A DNA stretch of 64,000 bases from Moniliella sp. 'wahieum' (Eukaryota; Basidiomycota; Moniliellomycetes; Moniliellales; Moniliellaceae). Location of the stretch: the NCBI GenBank assembly GCA_003971905.1, contig RSEE01000096.1, positions 1-64,000 of the forward strand, written 5' to 3'. Below are positions 9,803 through 21,324 of this stretch, piece by piece. A program made the translations under genes and the position numbers. Below the pieces are notes generated by a model. It saw nothing but the letters and a program-made list of their open reading frames with translations, was not told where the DNA came from and searched no databases. Within the stretch, counting starts at the first letter, position 1, and every line of letters starts with the position of its first letter.

Positions 9803-12247
9803 AGCTCAACACATTGCCTGCTTGGCCCACGTGCGTTGCGTCTGCGGTCAGTATTCCTTCATTGTGATGTGTGATGATGTATCATGCATGATGATGATCG
9901 GCCTACAGAAGAGGCGGACCGGCCTGAGCCCAATTGAACCGATTGACCGTTGGCTGGTTGACGCGTTGACGTTGAACACATGAGACTCAGTAGGGGCCAT
10001 CTCCATCTGACTGTGCGGTCAGTTGGTCACCCGGTCAGGGCACAACATGGGGTTGAACGGTACATTACCCGTTACGTATTGCTGAAAGATACCCAGCATA
10101 TACCCTGCATATAGACAGGTCATATGTTAGTGTTAACGTACTGAGTATTACTGAGTATTACTGAGTACCGGGTGGGAAAAAGTCATCGAGGGCATATCCA
10201 ACCTAGGGGAGAAGGCGGTGGCGCTCTATCTCTCGGTACATTGGTATAATAATAGAAGTCACTCTGGACCCAAAACAGAAAGGATTAAACCGGTGCAGAG
10301 TGGTCTGTGGCACGGTTGACTTGTTCTGAAACGACTACTAAACGGGTGCTGGCAGGATTGGGAAGGGCCCGTGCGTTGGCCGATATTACGCATGGTGTGA
10401 GCAGATACACTATACCTTCTTGATGGAAGGCGAGGGGAAAAAGCACAGTATGCTCTTTACCCATGTCTGCATCTCGAAGGAAGAAGCGTGTTCTCGTGAC
10501 GAGTTAGTTGTTGCTGTATACGCGCCCCACTTTGTCTTGGCTGTGGCTTTGGCGTTTCTTATACCATTACTTGCATAGGCTGTAATCCCCATATCAACAA
10601 AAAAGGAACCATGCGGGAACACACCCAGTACTCTGGGGGGGTCCAAATGGACAGGAGGAGCCTTGTATACCCCTTGTGCTGGAAGTCCGCTTCTCTTGTG
10701 ATTAATGATTATCGATTATGGAGGAGGGATGCACCCTTTTGTCCTTTCCCTCTCCTCAGGACTCAGGCCTCAGGATAGACAGAGCAGTATACCTAGTGTG
10801 GTCACCGGTCATTCGGGAGACTAGGAGTATACGACAGGGGCACCGAGCGCGTCTGACACCGCGAAACATTGTCACAAACTCGACAGGCAGCGTGGGAAGA
10901 GGCTGAGAGCAACAAGTATTATACCTGAGAACCTGGCTCGCCTCCGCCCCATGCTGCATGTGCATGATGCATGACTCATGAAGCACATGAAGATGTATAG
11001 GTGCTGAGTTGTCTCAGTGTCACACCCTACGGCACATAACCACGTGCTCTGGGCTTGACGAGCTTGACGGACGACAGGGGCCGCGGTCCCTCAGAACCGG
11101 ATCCGACTCTCAGGACAAAGCGTCATCGTCCAGGGTCGTCGGAGTTTGTCCTTTTAGGCAGAAGGGAGCGACGGGGCGGGGAAGCCTCCGGACATTTACA
11201 GACAGCTATGCGGCTGTGTGCCGGAGCGGATCCGCTGCCCGGATGAAAATCGAGGGTCTGTCGTCTGTGGCGTCGATGGAGCGGAGGGAATGTGAAAAAG
11301 GATGACCAACGCGCTTTATTCTGAGACCGTCCGTGGTCAGCAATGAGTAATGAGACTCTTCATCTCCAGGTATGCCGCATTTCATAGACCTCTCATCTTC
11401 GACTCAGTATTTCCCCGGCCTTTCATCTCATCGAGGCTCGTTAGAATAGTAAAACAGTCTGGGGACTATAAACGTGGGACGCCGCGGATTTCCGCCGCAG
11501 CGCCAGAACCGCTTGAACTTAACGTTACGACGGAAGCTTAGCAAGCATTTTGTGCCCAGTGTTGCGAGAGCAATGTATCAACTGTTGATCCTGACTGGCC
11601 TGCGTTCCCAGTCTCTTCGAACTGCGTCAAACTAGCGTAGTACCAGTGTCCTTCAAAACTCGGACCGCGCTTCTTCCTTCACCCGTGCCTCTAGTTCTTC
11701 ATCTGCTGCACCTGCTTTTATGTCTTCCCGTTTCGTAGAGCTCTACTCATCGGTCTGATCTTCGGCTCAAGATATGTATTCTGATCGTGGAGCTCTCATT
11801 TCTTAACCCATTTTTGTATCGTATAGAGTTCTTAGGCCTCTTATTTCTCATCGACGTAGGTACTATATATAGCCCTGATGGGGGGAGGGGGAGAGTTGCT
11901 GGTAGGAAAAACATCCCCACCATCCCTTTGTCACCGTGCAACCCTTCTCAAAACCCATATGTTGGTTCCTCTATTTTTTACCACCATCAAGCCCTACGAC
12001 GGGCACCGACGGTGAGCCCATGATACTCTACCGCCCCGAAGGCGAACTCACGTATCATTGCCTCACCCTCGACGTAATATAGCGGGACGGACGAGTGGCT
12101 CGGGTGGGTACGTTCGAACTGGTTGCAATGTGCAGGGTCCAAGCCACCTCCTCTACCACTCCTTCTCATTGCATCCTGGTGCGTCCTAATTGCCATGACG
12201 TTTACCTCCACGAGCAAATGGTTTCCAACCCGGAAGGAACAACTTCT

Positions 12248-12275
12248 AGCTTCAAGCTTCAAGCTTCATCGATTA
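12248..12275. repeat. AGCT/TCGA heptad array
   Basis: Words AGCT, AGCT, AGCT and TCGA, separated by TCA, in 7-base register. Confidence 0.9.
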
Positions 12276-12694
12276 TCTCTCATACTGTAACACGAAACAT
12301 GCGCTGCATCGAGGTGTCACTTTCCTTGACAGGAAACTACAGTTGAGTTGAGTTGCAAACTCAAGTCATTTCTTGTTCGTGCAGCTTCCGCGCTCTTTCC
12401 TGCTGCCACGAGAGTAGGTGATGGGCGTGGCGTTACACGCCAGATACAGATGCCGTAGGACCTGTAAAACGCGTCAAACTCCATCATGTCACATGTCAGC
12501 CCCGCCATCTCCATCGGCACCGACTACTACCACCACACGCGTGTTGATGGGTTGTGTCTCGTCAAGATAACTTGTGACAGTGCTTCGACGTTCCCACGAC
12601 AGCATCGGATCGGCCTTTAAGCTTTTACCCCACCGACCTTGGCAACAGTCGGATAATGCCGTCAAGATAACCTGTTTTTTTCAAATACATTTCC

Positions 12695-12727
12695 CCCCTG
12701 TCCCAGCCTTAAGCTCTGTCAATGATA
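12695..12727 (+). repeat. Dispersed short element, copy 1
   Basis: Core CTGTCCCAGCCTTAAGCTCT followed by GTCAATGATA. It recurs at 20406-20455 and, inverted, at 32133-32175. It lies about 500 bases before the homeodomain-like gene. Confidence 0.8.
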
Positions 12728-12757
12728 TGGATGCAGAAGAGAGAGAGGATTCAATGG

Positions 12758-12781
12758 TGACCGGTGACCGGTGAGATCTGA
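12758..12781. repeat. Mixed CCGG/GATC heptad array
   Basis: Four TGA triplets in 7-base register, separated by CCGG, CCGG and GATC. Confidence 0.9.
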
Positions 12782-13216
12782 GATGCAGAGAGAGCGAAAG
12801 AAAGGCTGCGCTATTGTAGCGAGGAATAGGACCAGGGGCTACGGTACAAAACACGACGTACAATGTGGGTGTGGGGGTTACATATACGGTGGAAGTCATA
12901 GTGCATATATTGATAGCAAACCTCTAGGACTGTAGTGCGATGAAGGCAGAAACCGTAACAGTATATGGCTGGGGCAGGCGATCAGGGCCTACTCAACACA
13001 TCGCCCACCCTGCCGCCACCCGCCCCCCCCCGCCACCGTTAATAAAAAGCACCCGTGCCCCGCCGTCCAGATCTGATCAAACCCCACCAACCTCCCCCTC
13101 CCTCCCTTCCCCTGTTGCATACCCCCCCACAGAGAGAGCGTGGTCTCTCTACCCAAGCCTCTTTTCACCGACCCCTTCCATTCCTCCCGCCGCCCCTCAC
13201 AGTCTGCACAAACCTG

Positions 13217-14917
13217 ATGAGCCTGCTCCCGTTCCAATCATTTCTTCCCCTTGAGGGGCTTGCCCAACTTCGTCTTGCATCTGGCGATGCCGTGCCTAAG
13301 GCTGATTTCGGGCTTGGCCCAAACGGCACCCCGACCGGGGTCTCCGTTGAACAAGAATCCCTTGGCCCAAACGGCAGCCCGACTGGGGCCTTCGTTGAAC
13401 AAGAAGCCCGTCTCATTCGAGCCAGACTCGGAAAGCGTTTGCCACAAGTCTCCGAATATGGACCCCACGGCCTGGTACAAAAGCTCAATAATGTTGGACA
13501 ACCCTCAGAAATCGAGGCGGCCGAGGCGGCTCATCAGCAGCAGCGGCAGAGGGGAGTGGACGTTACTGCATCTTCAGAATCCCTATCCCACGAGGAAGAA
13601 AAGATGGAGTTTACGAAGGGCCCGGATTCCACCGCCCCGAACAACATTCAAAGTACAAACGGAGGCGGTGAGACGGGATTGGAAGGTGGAGCATTGAACA
13701 GACTGCACAGTCACGGGAAAAAGCCTGCCACATCGATCGAGTCGGTTGACATTTGGTTCAGAAACACCCGCACACGGTCGGGCTGGACCAAATTTTCGAA
13801 GCTTATGCTCAAAAGGATTTGGAGAAGATGGACCGCATCATCACTCAATGCTGGCCGATCCAGACCTTTGCCTCGAATGTAGAAAAAGGTGGTGATGACG
13901 CTCTGAAGGGTGTTCGCCAAGAACACCTGTGGGGCCTTCAAGGCATCCTTGACACGAAGCCTTCCCGTTCCAAGCGCAGAAAGACAGCATCCGGAAAATC
14001 GGCGTCGGCCAAGTCCACTCATCGGGGAACGAAGTGGTGGATGAATCGACCGCACGCCAGTGCTTCACTGACTTTCAAGCCATGGTGCAATACATCGCCA
14101 TGCCCAAGGACGAACACGTTCGCGCTTGGGTTGATGATGTAGCGGAACTCGCGCGGAAGACGATCCCTGGCTCGTACATTTATGGATCCAATGCCGAGGA
14201 GAATCGGGCCATGTGCCGGATTGGATGCTCACGTCCTCCGCCCCAGACTGTCTTTTGCAACCGTTGCAACCTTGTAGTCTCTCTCTTTAACTGTTATTGA
14301 ACACCAACAGGTCATTGACATTTTCTTGTAGTCCCACTTCAACAGAGCCCCCTCATTGACTGACGGACCCGACTCGTCAAATCGAACCTTAGCAGTGCCG
14401 CATTCACTCCTGGGGTTCAGTACTCTGATTACAGTGGGAGCCCAAATGTGGGGGCGAATGCTACGCCTGGGGATTACTCGGGTGGTCAACCCGGTCCGTT
14501 CAGCCAAAGTCCCACTTTCAAAGAACTCTTGCGTCAGGCGATCTTCTGGGAAAGTTTGGTCTCTGCTCCGACGGGTTTGCCGAGCGAGGTGAGAGAGAGA
14601 GGGTTCATTCTGACGTTTTTCCGAAACAATTAGATATCAACTGATTTGGGGGATGGACTCTACCCCGCGCCCCTTTTAGAGGGCTTGTTTCTCAGAGCGG
14701 GATTGACTACCATATATCTCGCTCGCCTTCCGGTGGCGCAGAGTCACATCCTCTGCAATGATTATCTCTCAATGATCTGTTCGACAACAAGTTTTCCATC
14801 TTCTGCCCTCATCATCCTCAACCACCACGGGGAGATCCATCTGGCTACTGGCCAGCATTTCTCCCACTGATTTTGACGCCGTACCAGGCATTGGACATTT
14901 ACTCTGTCTTTATCTAG
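13217..14917 (+). CDS. Putative HD-type homeodomain protein
   Basis: Likely nuclear DNA-binding protein. At 13754-13786 it encodes WFRNTRTRSGW, which fits the homeodomain recognition helix (W48, F49, N51, R53) in the WFxNxRxRxGW form typical of basidiomycete mating-type HD proteins. Helices 1 and 2 were not clearly seen. After a one-base correction in an A run near 13791 the protein continues as IFEAYAQKDLEKMDRIITQCWP, then a basic stretch SRSKRRKTASGKSASAKS that could be a nuclear signal. A Gly/Ser/Pro-rich part ends at a GTGAGA donor near 14588, and a final exon may end at 14917. The N-terminal part has a perfect-length 16-residue duplication (13313-13360 and 13361-13408). Three or more frame breaks and one in-frame TGA mean it could be a pseudogene. 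The start matches that of the paralogous copy at 21325. Confidence 0.5.
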
Positions 14918-16440
14918 TGCCCAGCACCGAGAAAGGGGCAACGTACATGTCCCGTGCTTTTAACACGCTTTCCCACTGCGTTCACGGATCTCTTTATCTT
15001 GCGCGCGTGGGGTTGCACTGGCCATTGCTTTCCTTTTATATCCATTTTACCACAACCCGGTGGCACTTTTCGAAGGTGTGCACAGCAACTGCTATCTGCG
15101 TTTCTATCGAAAAAATCCCCACGGATTCCACAAAGAATACAAACAAATCTGTTTTTTCACATACTCTTCTTAAGATCCAATCAATCAGAAATCATTTCTA
15201 TATCGTGTGCTCTTCTGTATAGGTGTGTGAACCGACTTATAGGACCCCTATATCATGGCCAGGGAGGGATCGCCGAGAAGAAGTGCCTGTATTAGTAGTG
15301 TTGAATGTTGATGTATTAGGAACCAAAGAAGTTTTGGGAGTTGAGAAGCAAAGATTTATACCATTGTTTTGTCCTTCCCTAACACACTGGTGGTTTTTTA
15401 ATTTGCCCAGTTGGTCTGGGCATTCTTATAGGCACTAGAGTGCCATCGAACCGACGGCCTGGTTTGGGTGCTAATGGGCAACCGTTCCAACGTCCGCCGT
15501 TCTGCTGTTCCTATTATTATTTCGTCCAAAAACTTGTTGCCAAAACGACCCTCTCTTTGTCGGCCTCGCTCCTACCACTGTGGACAGTGTGAGCCCTGAA
15601 AAAAGTCGTATTGGACTCATAAACTTCTACAACTCATCCCGAGACGTGCGAGCTCGGAAGGAAGGAAAAGCCGGCCCACGTGATGAGACCTGGGGTCCTG
15701 ATGGCCCTCGAGGGTAATCGAATCACACGGTGGTGGTGGTAATCTAATAAGCGAAACAGCAACGCCTGCAGAGGATCATCAAGCAGGGGTCACCATCAGG
15801 GGGCTAATGCAAGACAAGGAGGAAAACGGGAGAGAGAAGACAATGGAACTCCCAGGCCTGAGGAGGAACTCAAGGGACATTGTCCAAAGTACGAGAGCCA
15901 CCCTATGGCTAATAACATCACTTGTGACTCAGGGTCCGCGTGGTTCTGGAACGGATGCCTTTTATATATAGTGGGGTAACATTTACAAGCTCAAGCTTGG
16001 GAAGCGAAGAAGAATCGCGGCGCCTAACCGGCCTCCAAAACCGGCGTCTGTAGCTTGCTGGTGCAAAGCCGTTTAGGAAACCATAGGAACCTCCTGCAGG
16101 TCTATCGACTGAGGCCTGTCGTTTCCAATTAACGCACACCGGCGTAGCGTGATGGGTCTTGGTGGGCTCAGGTGCTCGCACCATGTGGGGGTACATGTGA
16201 GATGGTGAAACCTGTCCTGAATAGAGCGGCCACCGGGACCGGCTGAGGTAATGGCCCGGTTGTGCCTCCCGGCACTAGTGCGGTGTCGGCAATCATTAAT
16301 CCAAGCCCCGGCGGAATGGGTTGGGCTAATTAGTTTTGCCTTTCACGTCCCCAACGCTGCCGTTGGCCATCGACGTCGTCAGGGGACGTGGCGTGACGTT
16401 GCGTACAAGTCGGCGGCCTCCTTCCGGCGTCACGGCCACC
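14918..16440. other. Intergenic region
   Basis: No gene was supported. It contains the second copy of the dispersed repeat (15680-15903) and a TATATATA box near 15963 that does not precede an obvious start codon. Confidence 0.5.
15680..15903 (+). repeat. Dispersed repeat, copy B
   Basis: Second copy of the element at 9586-9802, same orientation. Both share GTGATGAGACCTGG at the left, GCCTGAGGAGGAACT internally and GGGACATTG near the right end. Confidence 0.85.
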
Positions 16441-18346
16441 ATGACGGCGTCCGTGCTGGCCAAGGAGGCCCTCCAGGCCGCTGCGACCGATCCAGCGCGG
16501 CTGCTCCTCCCCCTCGTCCCCCCGCCACGGATGCTCCCGCCCGCCCCCAGCGGTGGCAGGTGCCAGCCACAGCGGCGGACGCCTTGGCGCCGCCGCTGCA
16601 CCTTCTTCCAGGCGGTCAACTCTCGGCGGCTCGGACGGCGTTCCGTATCCGATGGTGTGGTCTGGACCGCGCGCTCCCACACCTTTCCTGCTGCCTGCGC
16701 GCATCTTGCCCACCGGCACCACCCCCGCAGGCCATCCCATCCCGCCCCCGGGTCTGTCCAAGACCGGTGCGGCGGCGGCGTGGGAAGAGATGGTGCCACA
16801 AGTGATTGATGCTTCGGTCTGCAACGTTCTTATCACGGAGGAGTACAGTAATCAAGTGATCCAGGAGCGCATCACAACTCAAGAGCGACAACTTTGGTCT
16901 GTGGTCGAGCGCATTGTACCAGACCATCCAGGCGGTGCGGAGCAGCCAGGTGCCCAGCATGTTACCCTCGTAATGGCCCATGCCAATGGGCTCCACAAGG
17001 AGGTGAGTCCATCTCCCCCTCTTCCCCTCTGCCCCCTTTCTCCTGAAACGCAAGCGCGGGTAAACTAATCAGGATTCATCCCGAGCAGACGTTTGAACCA
17101 TTCCTAGCTGCCTGCTGGCCAGGCTTCCGTCCGACATTGTTGTTGATGATTTGGTCCCTTGATGGGATCGACATGGGCGAATGTGCCTCGCTCAATCGGC
17201 ATGGCATTGGGGCTGGGCGTACGTGCTCTTTCATTGCCCTCTTCGTACCTTGAGACCTGTTCGTGAGGAGCAAAGAAGAAATACTGACCTGGACACCTTT
17301 TCTCAGTCAACGTTTGGCCCGATTTGACCAGAGATCTGATTCAGTTGATCAAACACTACCTTCCCGCCTCCCGTCCTGGTCAGGAGGTAGGGGACGTCCT
17401 TCCGCGTGCCGAGGATGACGCCCAGCCCGTTCGCGTCATCCTGATTGGACACAGCTTGGGAGCATGTCTTTCCGCCATGGTAGCCAATACGCACCCTGAG
17501 CTGATCGACACGCTCAATGCTTGACCCACCGCTGCCCCACCCTCCTGTCTTCTCCGTCGAGGGTCTTTCACCGGTAGTTGGACCAGATGGGTCAGAAGTG
17601 CCCCGCGGAGCGGTAGTTTTTTGGGAATCACCTCTTTTGTATGTGAATGAGCCGGCGCGGGCTAGCATAACGGTGCGCAGACGGGACACTTGGCCTTCCC
17701 TTGCGGCAGCGCGAGATTCGCTAATCCAGTCGTCGTTCTACGGGAGTTGGGATGCCACAGTACGGGACTTATTTGTGGAGCATGCGTTGGTTCCTCTCCC
17801 CAGGGCGGATGGGAGCATTCCGGGCCGGTGGAAAGACCCCGATGCACCAGTGGGACTGAGTACAGCGAAGTACTCGGAAGCTTCTCTGTCTTTGCCTCCA
17901 TCGGAGCTGGCGGCATGGGCCATTTCCTTGCTCTCTTTTCGGGTTCCTTTGCCCACTATTGGGAACGCTATGCTCCCCCCCCAAATCGTAAGGGTCGCAC
18001 CTTCACCGCTTTTGCGACCGAGTACCAGCTGTACGGCTTGACCATGCCGTACTACCAGCGCATGCGCGTTGTTATTGGTAACGCCGATGCAGTTCCCGTG
18101 TCGGAACAACGGAGGGATGGGGAAAGGCTACGATCCCAGCTGATTGAGCACAAGGTGGCCGAAGTGCCAACCCAGTACATTTCCAGATGGGAGGAACTAC
18201 GGGCACGCTTCCATATCAAAGGAGAAGCCGCTGTGTTTGCTGATTCGGGCCACATGTTGCCGCAGATGCAGCCGGACAATGTGGCAAGTGTGGTCGCCGG
18301 TTGGATAGCTGAGACGGTCAGCGAGAAGCCAACTGTTCATCTCTAG
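16441..18346 (+). CDS. Alpha/beta hydrolase fold protein
   Basis: Serine hydrolase, possibly an esterase or lipase. The start ATG at 16441 sits in GCCACCATG. After a variable Ala/Pro-rich region come VTLVMAHANGLHKE (first core strand and oxyanion loop), a short exon LLLMIWSLDGIDMGECASLN, then the nucleophile elbow VILIGHSLGACLSAMVA with Ser in GHSLG. The catalytic His fits FADSGHMLPQMQPDNVA near the C-terminus. Introns fit at about 17002-17089 and 17219-17307. The arrangement resembles the fungal AKT2/Lpx1-type hydrolases, which are often peroxisomal, but the C-terminus (PTVHL) is not a convincing peroxisomal signal. Frame breaks occur near 16600, 17520 and 17880. Confidence 0.75.
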
Positions 18347-18938
18347 GTTGCGCACATTCTATCTCTTTTTGTTGCAACTGAACTTATTGGCCTGTTAACG
18401 GGCCATATGTAGACCTTTTTAGATGTATTCACGAAAGCTGGATGCCCATCACTGTATGAGTACGCCGGGGAAGGGCAAGCACATGATTCTTCTTGCCATT
18501 GCTGGTCCCCCATCACCTTCAATATAACTTGCACCATATGCGGTTGCAACCATCACACAGGTTGGGTAGGTTGCGCTGGGGGTCTGTGAGCCTACCGATC
18601 TTGGTGAACCACACCACAGGCTGTCAGCGCTCAACAGAGGCCTGGCGGTCCTCGTCTCATGGGAACTCTATCAGAAAAAGCCCATAGAAATAGCTGCTTC
18701 ATCAAAGGCTGATTGATGTGTGCGTCCGTAGCGCTACCATGCTAGAGTGCTTTTCGTTTTCCGCTTCCTACTAGACCTTCTACTGCGATATCAATACATC
18801 TTTGCTTCCAATGGAGATCGATTGGGGAACAGGTGGTATGGTTCGAGCCACAAATGGAGAAGGCCATCATCATAGAGAAAGCGTCCCTAGAGGCAATACA
18901 ACGAAAGCCAAAAGGGGGGCACAATCACATGGATCAGC
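18347..18938. other. Intergenic, convergent 3' ends
   Basis: The hydrolase and the CipC-like gene point at each other. No further gene or clear structure was seen here. Confidence 0.5.
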
Positions 18939-19325
18939 TTACTGAAGGCCGGCCTCGCTGAAGGCTTGCTGCTCAGCGTGGCGTTTGGCCTTCTCTTTGT
19001 CGACAAAGTCAAGACCCTTGGTCTCCACAACGCGGGTCAGACCAGCCGAGACAAGGCCGGCAAGGATCTGCTTGGCCTGGGCGTGGTCGGCCGGCTCACC
19101 GTTCTTGGCCTTGTGGTCGTTGTAGGCCTTGAGAGCCTCGTAGCCAACTGCACCGCCCAGCACCTGGTGACTAAAATAGGGACGGTTGTGTGAGAAAAAT
19201 GGCAAGGATGCAAAGAAAGACAGTAGAGTACTCGACAGAGGGAAGAAGCAGGACGTACGAAGCTTGGCCTTGTGGCCCTCCGAGCCGTCGTAGCTCTGGA
19301 CAGTGTTGTAGTTGTCGAGACCCAT
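18939..19325 (-). CDS. CipC-like protein (DUF3759)
   Basis: Small, highly charged fungal protein of the CipC family, first linked to concanamycin response in Aspergillus. Biochemical role is unknown. The start at 19325 gives MGLDNYNTVQSYDGSEGHK. The conserved core follows: LGGAVGYEALKAYNDHKAKNG, then ILAGLVSAGLTRVVETKGLDF and VDKEKAKRHAEQQAFSEAG. One intron lies between, with a GTACGT donor near 19257 and an acceptor near 19170. The exact junction is off by one base with the sequence given. The encoded length of about 100 residues suits the family. A TATATATA box lies about 105 bases upstream, as expected for a strongly inducible gene. Confidence 0.85.
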   Translation of the reverse strand: MGLDNYNTVQSYDGSEGHKAKLRTSCFFPLSSTLLSFFASLPFFSHNRPYFSHQVLGGAVGYEALKAYNDHKAKNGEPADHAQAKQILAGLVSAGLTRVVETKGLDFVDKEKAKRHAEQQAFSEAGLQ

Positions 19326-19428
19326 GGTGAATGGTTGAGAAAGCGTGGATGTTGAGGTGGGAGAGCGGGAGAGGGAAGGCGATGGGGTGGTGGGAGAAAG
19401 AAGGCAGAAGGGGGGGGCTGGGGGGTGG

Positions 19429-19438
19429 TATATATATG
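19429..19438 (-). promoter_or_regulatory. TATA box of the CipC-like gene
   Basis: A run of alternating T and A (TATATATA) about 105 bases before the start codon at 19325, preceded by a G-rich tract. Confidence 0.55.
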
Positions 19439-20405
19439 CTGTTTTCGCTATAGAGATCAGTTCCATGGCAGTTTTTGTTACGAGCAATAGAAAGAGGGGG
19501 AGTTGGGGGCGTGCACGGACCATAGTGGATCAGTACTGAGACTCAGTCGCGTTCTGCAGCTGCTCTCGTCGCAGCAAAGTCGCTCCGGGCACGTGGCTAT
19601 GTGGGAACATAGAAGTGCCGAGAGAAGGGAACTAGCATATAGGAATAGCGATGCTCACCCAGACCATTTTCGGTGTCCTCTCCCAACCATCCGCGCGCCC
19701 CCTCAGAATATGTCCGCACAGCAATACGAATGCCTGGTACAATTGTTGTACCAACAACGGCGAAGGATACTATTATCGTCCCTTGGCTGTTGGTGTGCAC
19801 AGCAGACACCCCCGTCCTGCCCCCCTGCAGCGCAACACCCCGCCGGACTTTGCGTTGGGCCCACTCCTGCTTCTCTCGCTCCACCGGCCACCGGCCACCC
19901 CGCACCGCCAGGGCAGATTTCTCACGTTAAAGTCTAAAGTCTAAAGGTCCAGGCCGGAGGCAGCATACCACTGCGTTTTGCACCACAGTGTGATCGCGCT
20001 GGTTTCAGGTTTTGTTGCCTGGCGGGCAGCTCTCGGACCAGGCAGCATGCTGACGGGTCCCTTGTGTCTTCCTCGGCTCTCCCCTGGGTGTGTGGCTCTG
20101 GTTGGCCCTGCTCCGCCCACTCGGCCGACCGCAGCAGAACACAGCTCCGCAGTCCAGTGTCGTACCTAAGCGTGTGTTGCTCGTGTTGGTCTGTGGCGCA
20201 CCGCAGCCAGTCGGAGGGGTCACGCGTGACTATATATATACACTTCAAGGGTGACTTCACGCGTCACAAAGCAAAACGCCCGAGATATAATACAGCTCCA
20301 TTACACGATGACGCCATCCGTCCTGTGCTCTTTCCATGTCTTGTATATCCTAGCGCGAGCTTGGCTGCGTCGCAGCACACGCAAGATGCACAGGTCGGTT
20401 GGGCG

Positions 20406-20455
20406 TCGTAGCGTTTCCCTGTCCCAGCCTTAAGCTCTGTCAATGATAAGGATGC
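20406..20455 (+). repeat. Dispersed short element, copy 2
   Basis: Longest copy: CGTAGCGTTTCCCTGTCCC, then AGCCTTAAGCTCTGTCAATG and ATAAGGATGCA. It lies about 900 bases before the shortened homeodomain-gene copy. A downstream stretch (GAGCGAAAGACGGCTGCGCC) also matches the sequence after copy 1. Confidence 0.8.
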
Positions 20456-21324
20456 AATAAAGGAGCGAAAGACGGCTGCGCCATTGCAGCGGAGCGAGAG
20501 ATAATCCCCGATATGAGGAGGATACGATGTGGCCGCAAAAGCATTCATGATGTGGGGCTAGGGAGTCCAAATATTCACAGCCCTATAGGGAGGATCGAGG
20601 CGCGGAGAATGAGAATACTGGACGCGGAGTAGCGTCACAGCCGCCAAAGCGTCACCCGCGGTGGCGAGAGGGGGTGAGAGTAGAAAGAGGGGAAGTCTCA
20701 CCAGGGCCTGTTGTGCCAACTGCAACCAGGCCGCGGCACGAGGTCGGTATGAAGAGGATACTCTCCCCATCCTGGCGAGCGGGCATGAGATCTGAGAGGA
20801 TAAGTACTGATGAATAACCCAGAGGATTTTGTATAGAAAACCTGGGATTGAGGAAGGCTTGGCACTGGCAATTTACGGCAATGGGGGGTGGTGGGTGCGT
20901 CATGCCCTCCTCATGCCACACCTTATGTATATACAGGGGCTATAATAGTGCCATGTGGGCGTGGGATACTTATGTATGTCGCTAGTCAAATTGGACAAAA
21001 GATTGATAGCAAAAAGAGGACTGTACCGCGAAAGAGGGCGACATGCATGATGGCATGCAATGACAGAGAGAGTCCAACAGTATATGGCTGGAGCAATGGA
21101 TCAAGGTCTACTCACCTCGCTCACCTTGCCACCACCCGCCGCCATGCCACTGTTAATTAAAGCACCGTTGCCACCAACCAGATCCTGAGACCAAACCCCA
21201 CCAACGTATCCCGCCCCCCTCCCGTGCTGTTCACGCGCTTACGACAGAGAGAAGCTCGGTCTCTCTTCCGAAGCCCATATTGCACAATCGCTTTTCCATC
21301 CCCCGGCCGCCGCACACATTCAGC

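Larger units (their letters stand above)
9396..13216. other. Gene-poor region with dispersed repeats
   Basis: No gene could be supported over 3.8 kb. It contains a 217-base dispersed repeat (9586-9802), three copies of a 10-base word (TACTGAGTAT) near 10139-10168, 7-base-period arrays at 12248-12275, 12484-12498 and 12758-12781, and a 33-base element at 12695-12727 that recurs twice elsewhere. The part from about 12690 is related to the sequence before the shortened gene copy near 21.3 kb. Confidence 0.5.
19326..21324. other. Intergenic region
   Basis: No gene was supported. It holds a mixed 7-base-period array near 20219-20266, a dispersed element at 20406-20455, and promoter-like sequence (20930-21160) related to that at 12890-13050. 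Confidence 0.5.

Noticed and set aside
11800-13216. Divergent HD2 partner for the homeodomain-like gene
   Set aside because: No minus-strand frame with a WFxNxR motif was found upstream.
9586-15903. LTR retrotransposon bounded by the two 220-base repeats
   Set aside because: No TG...CA ends, no primer-binding site, and no reverse transcriptase or integrase sequence between them.
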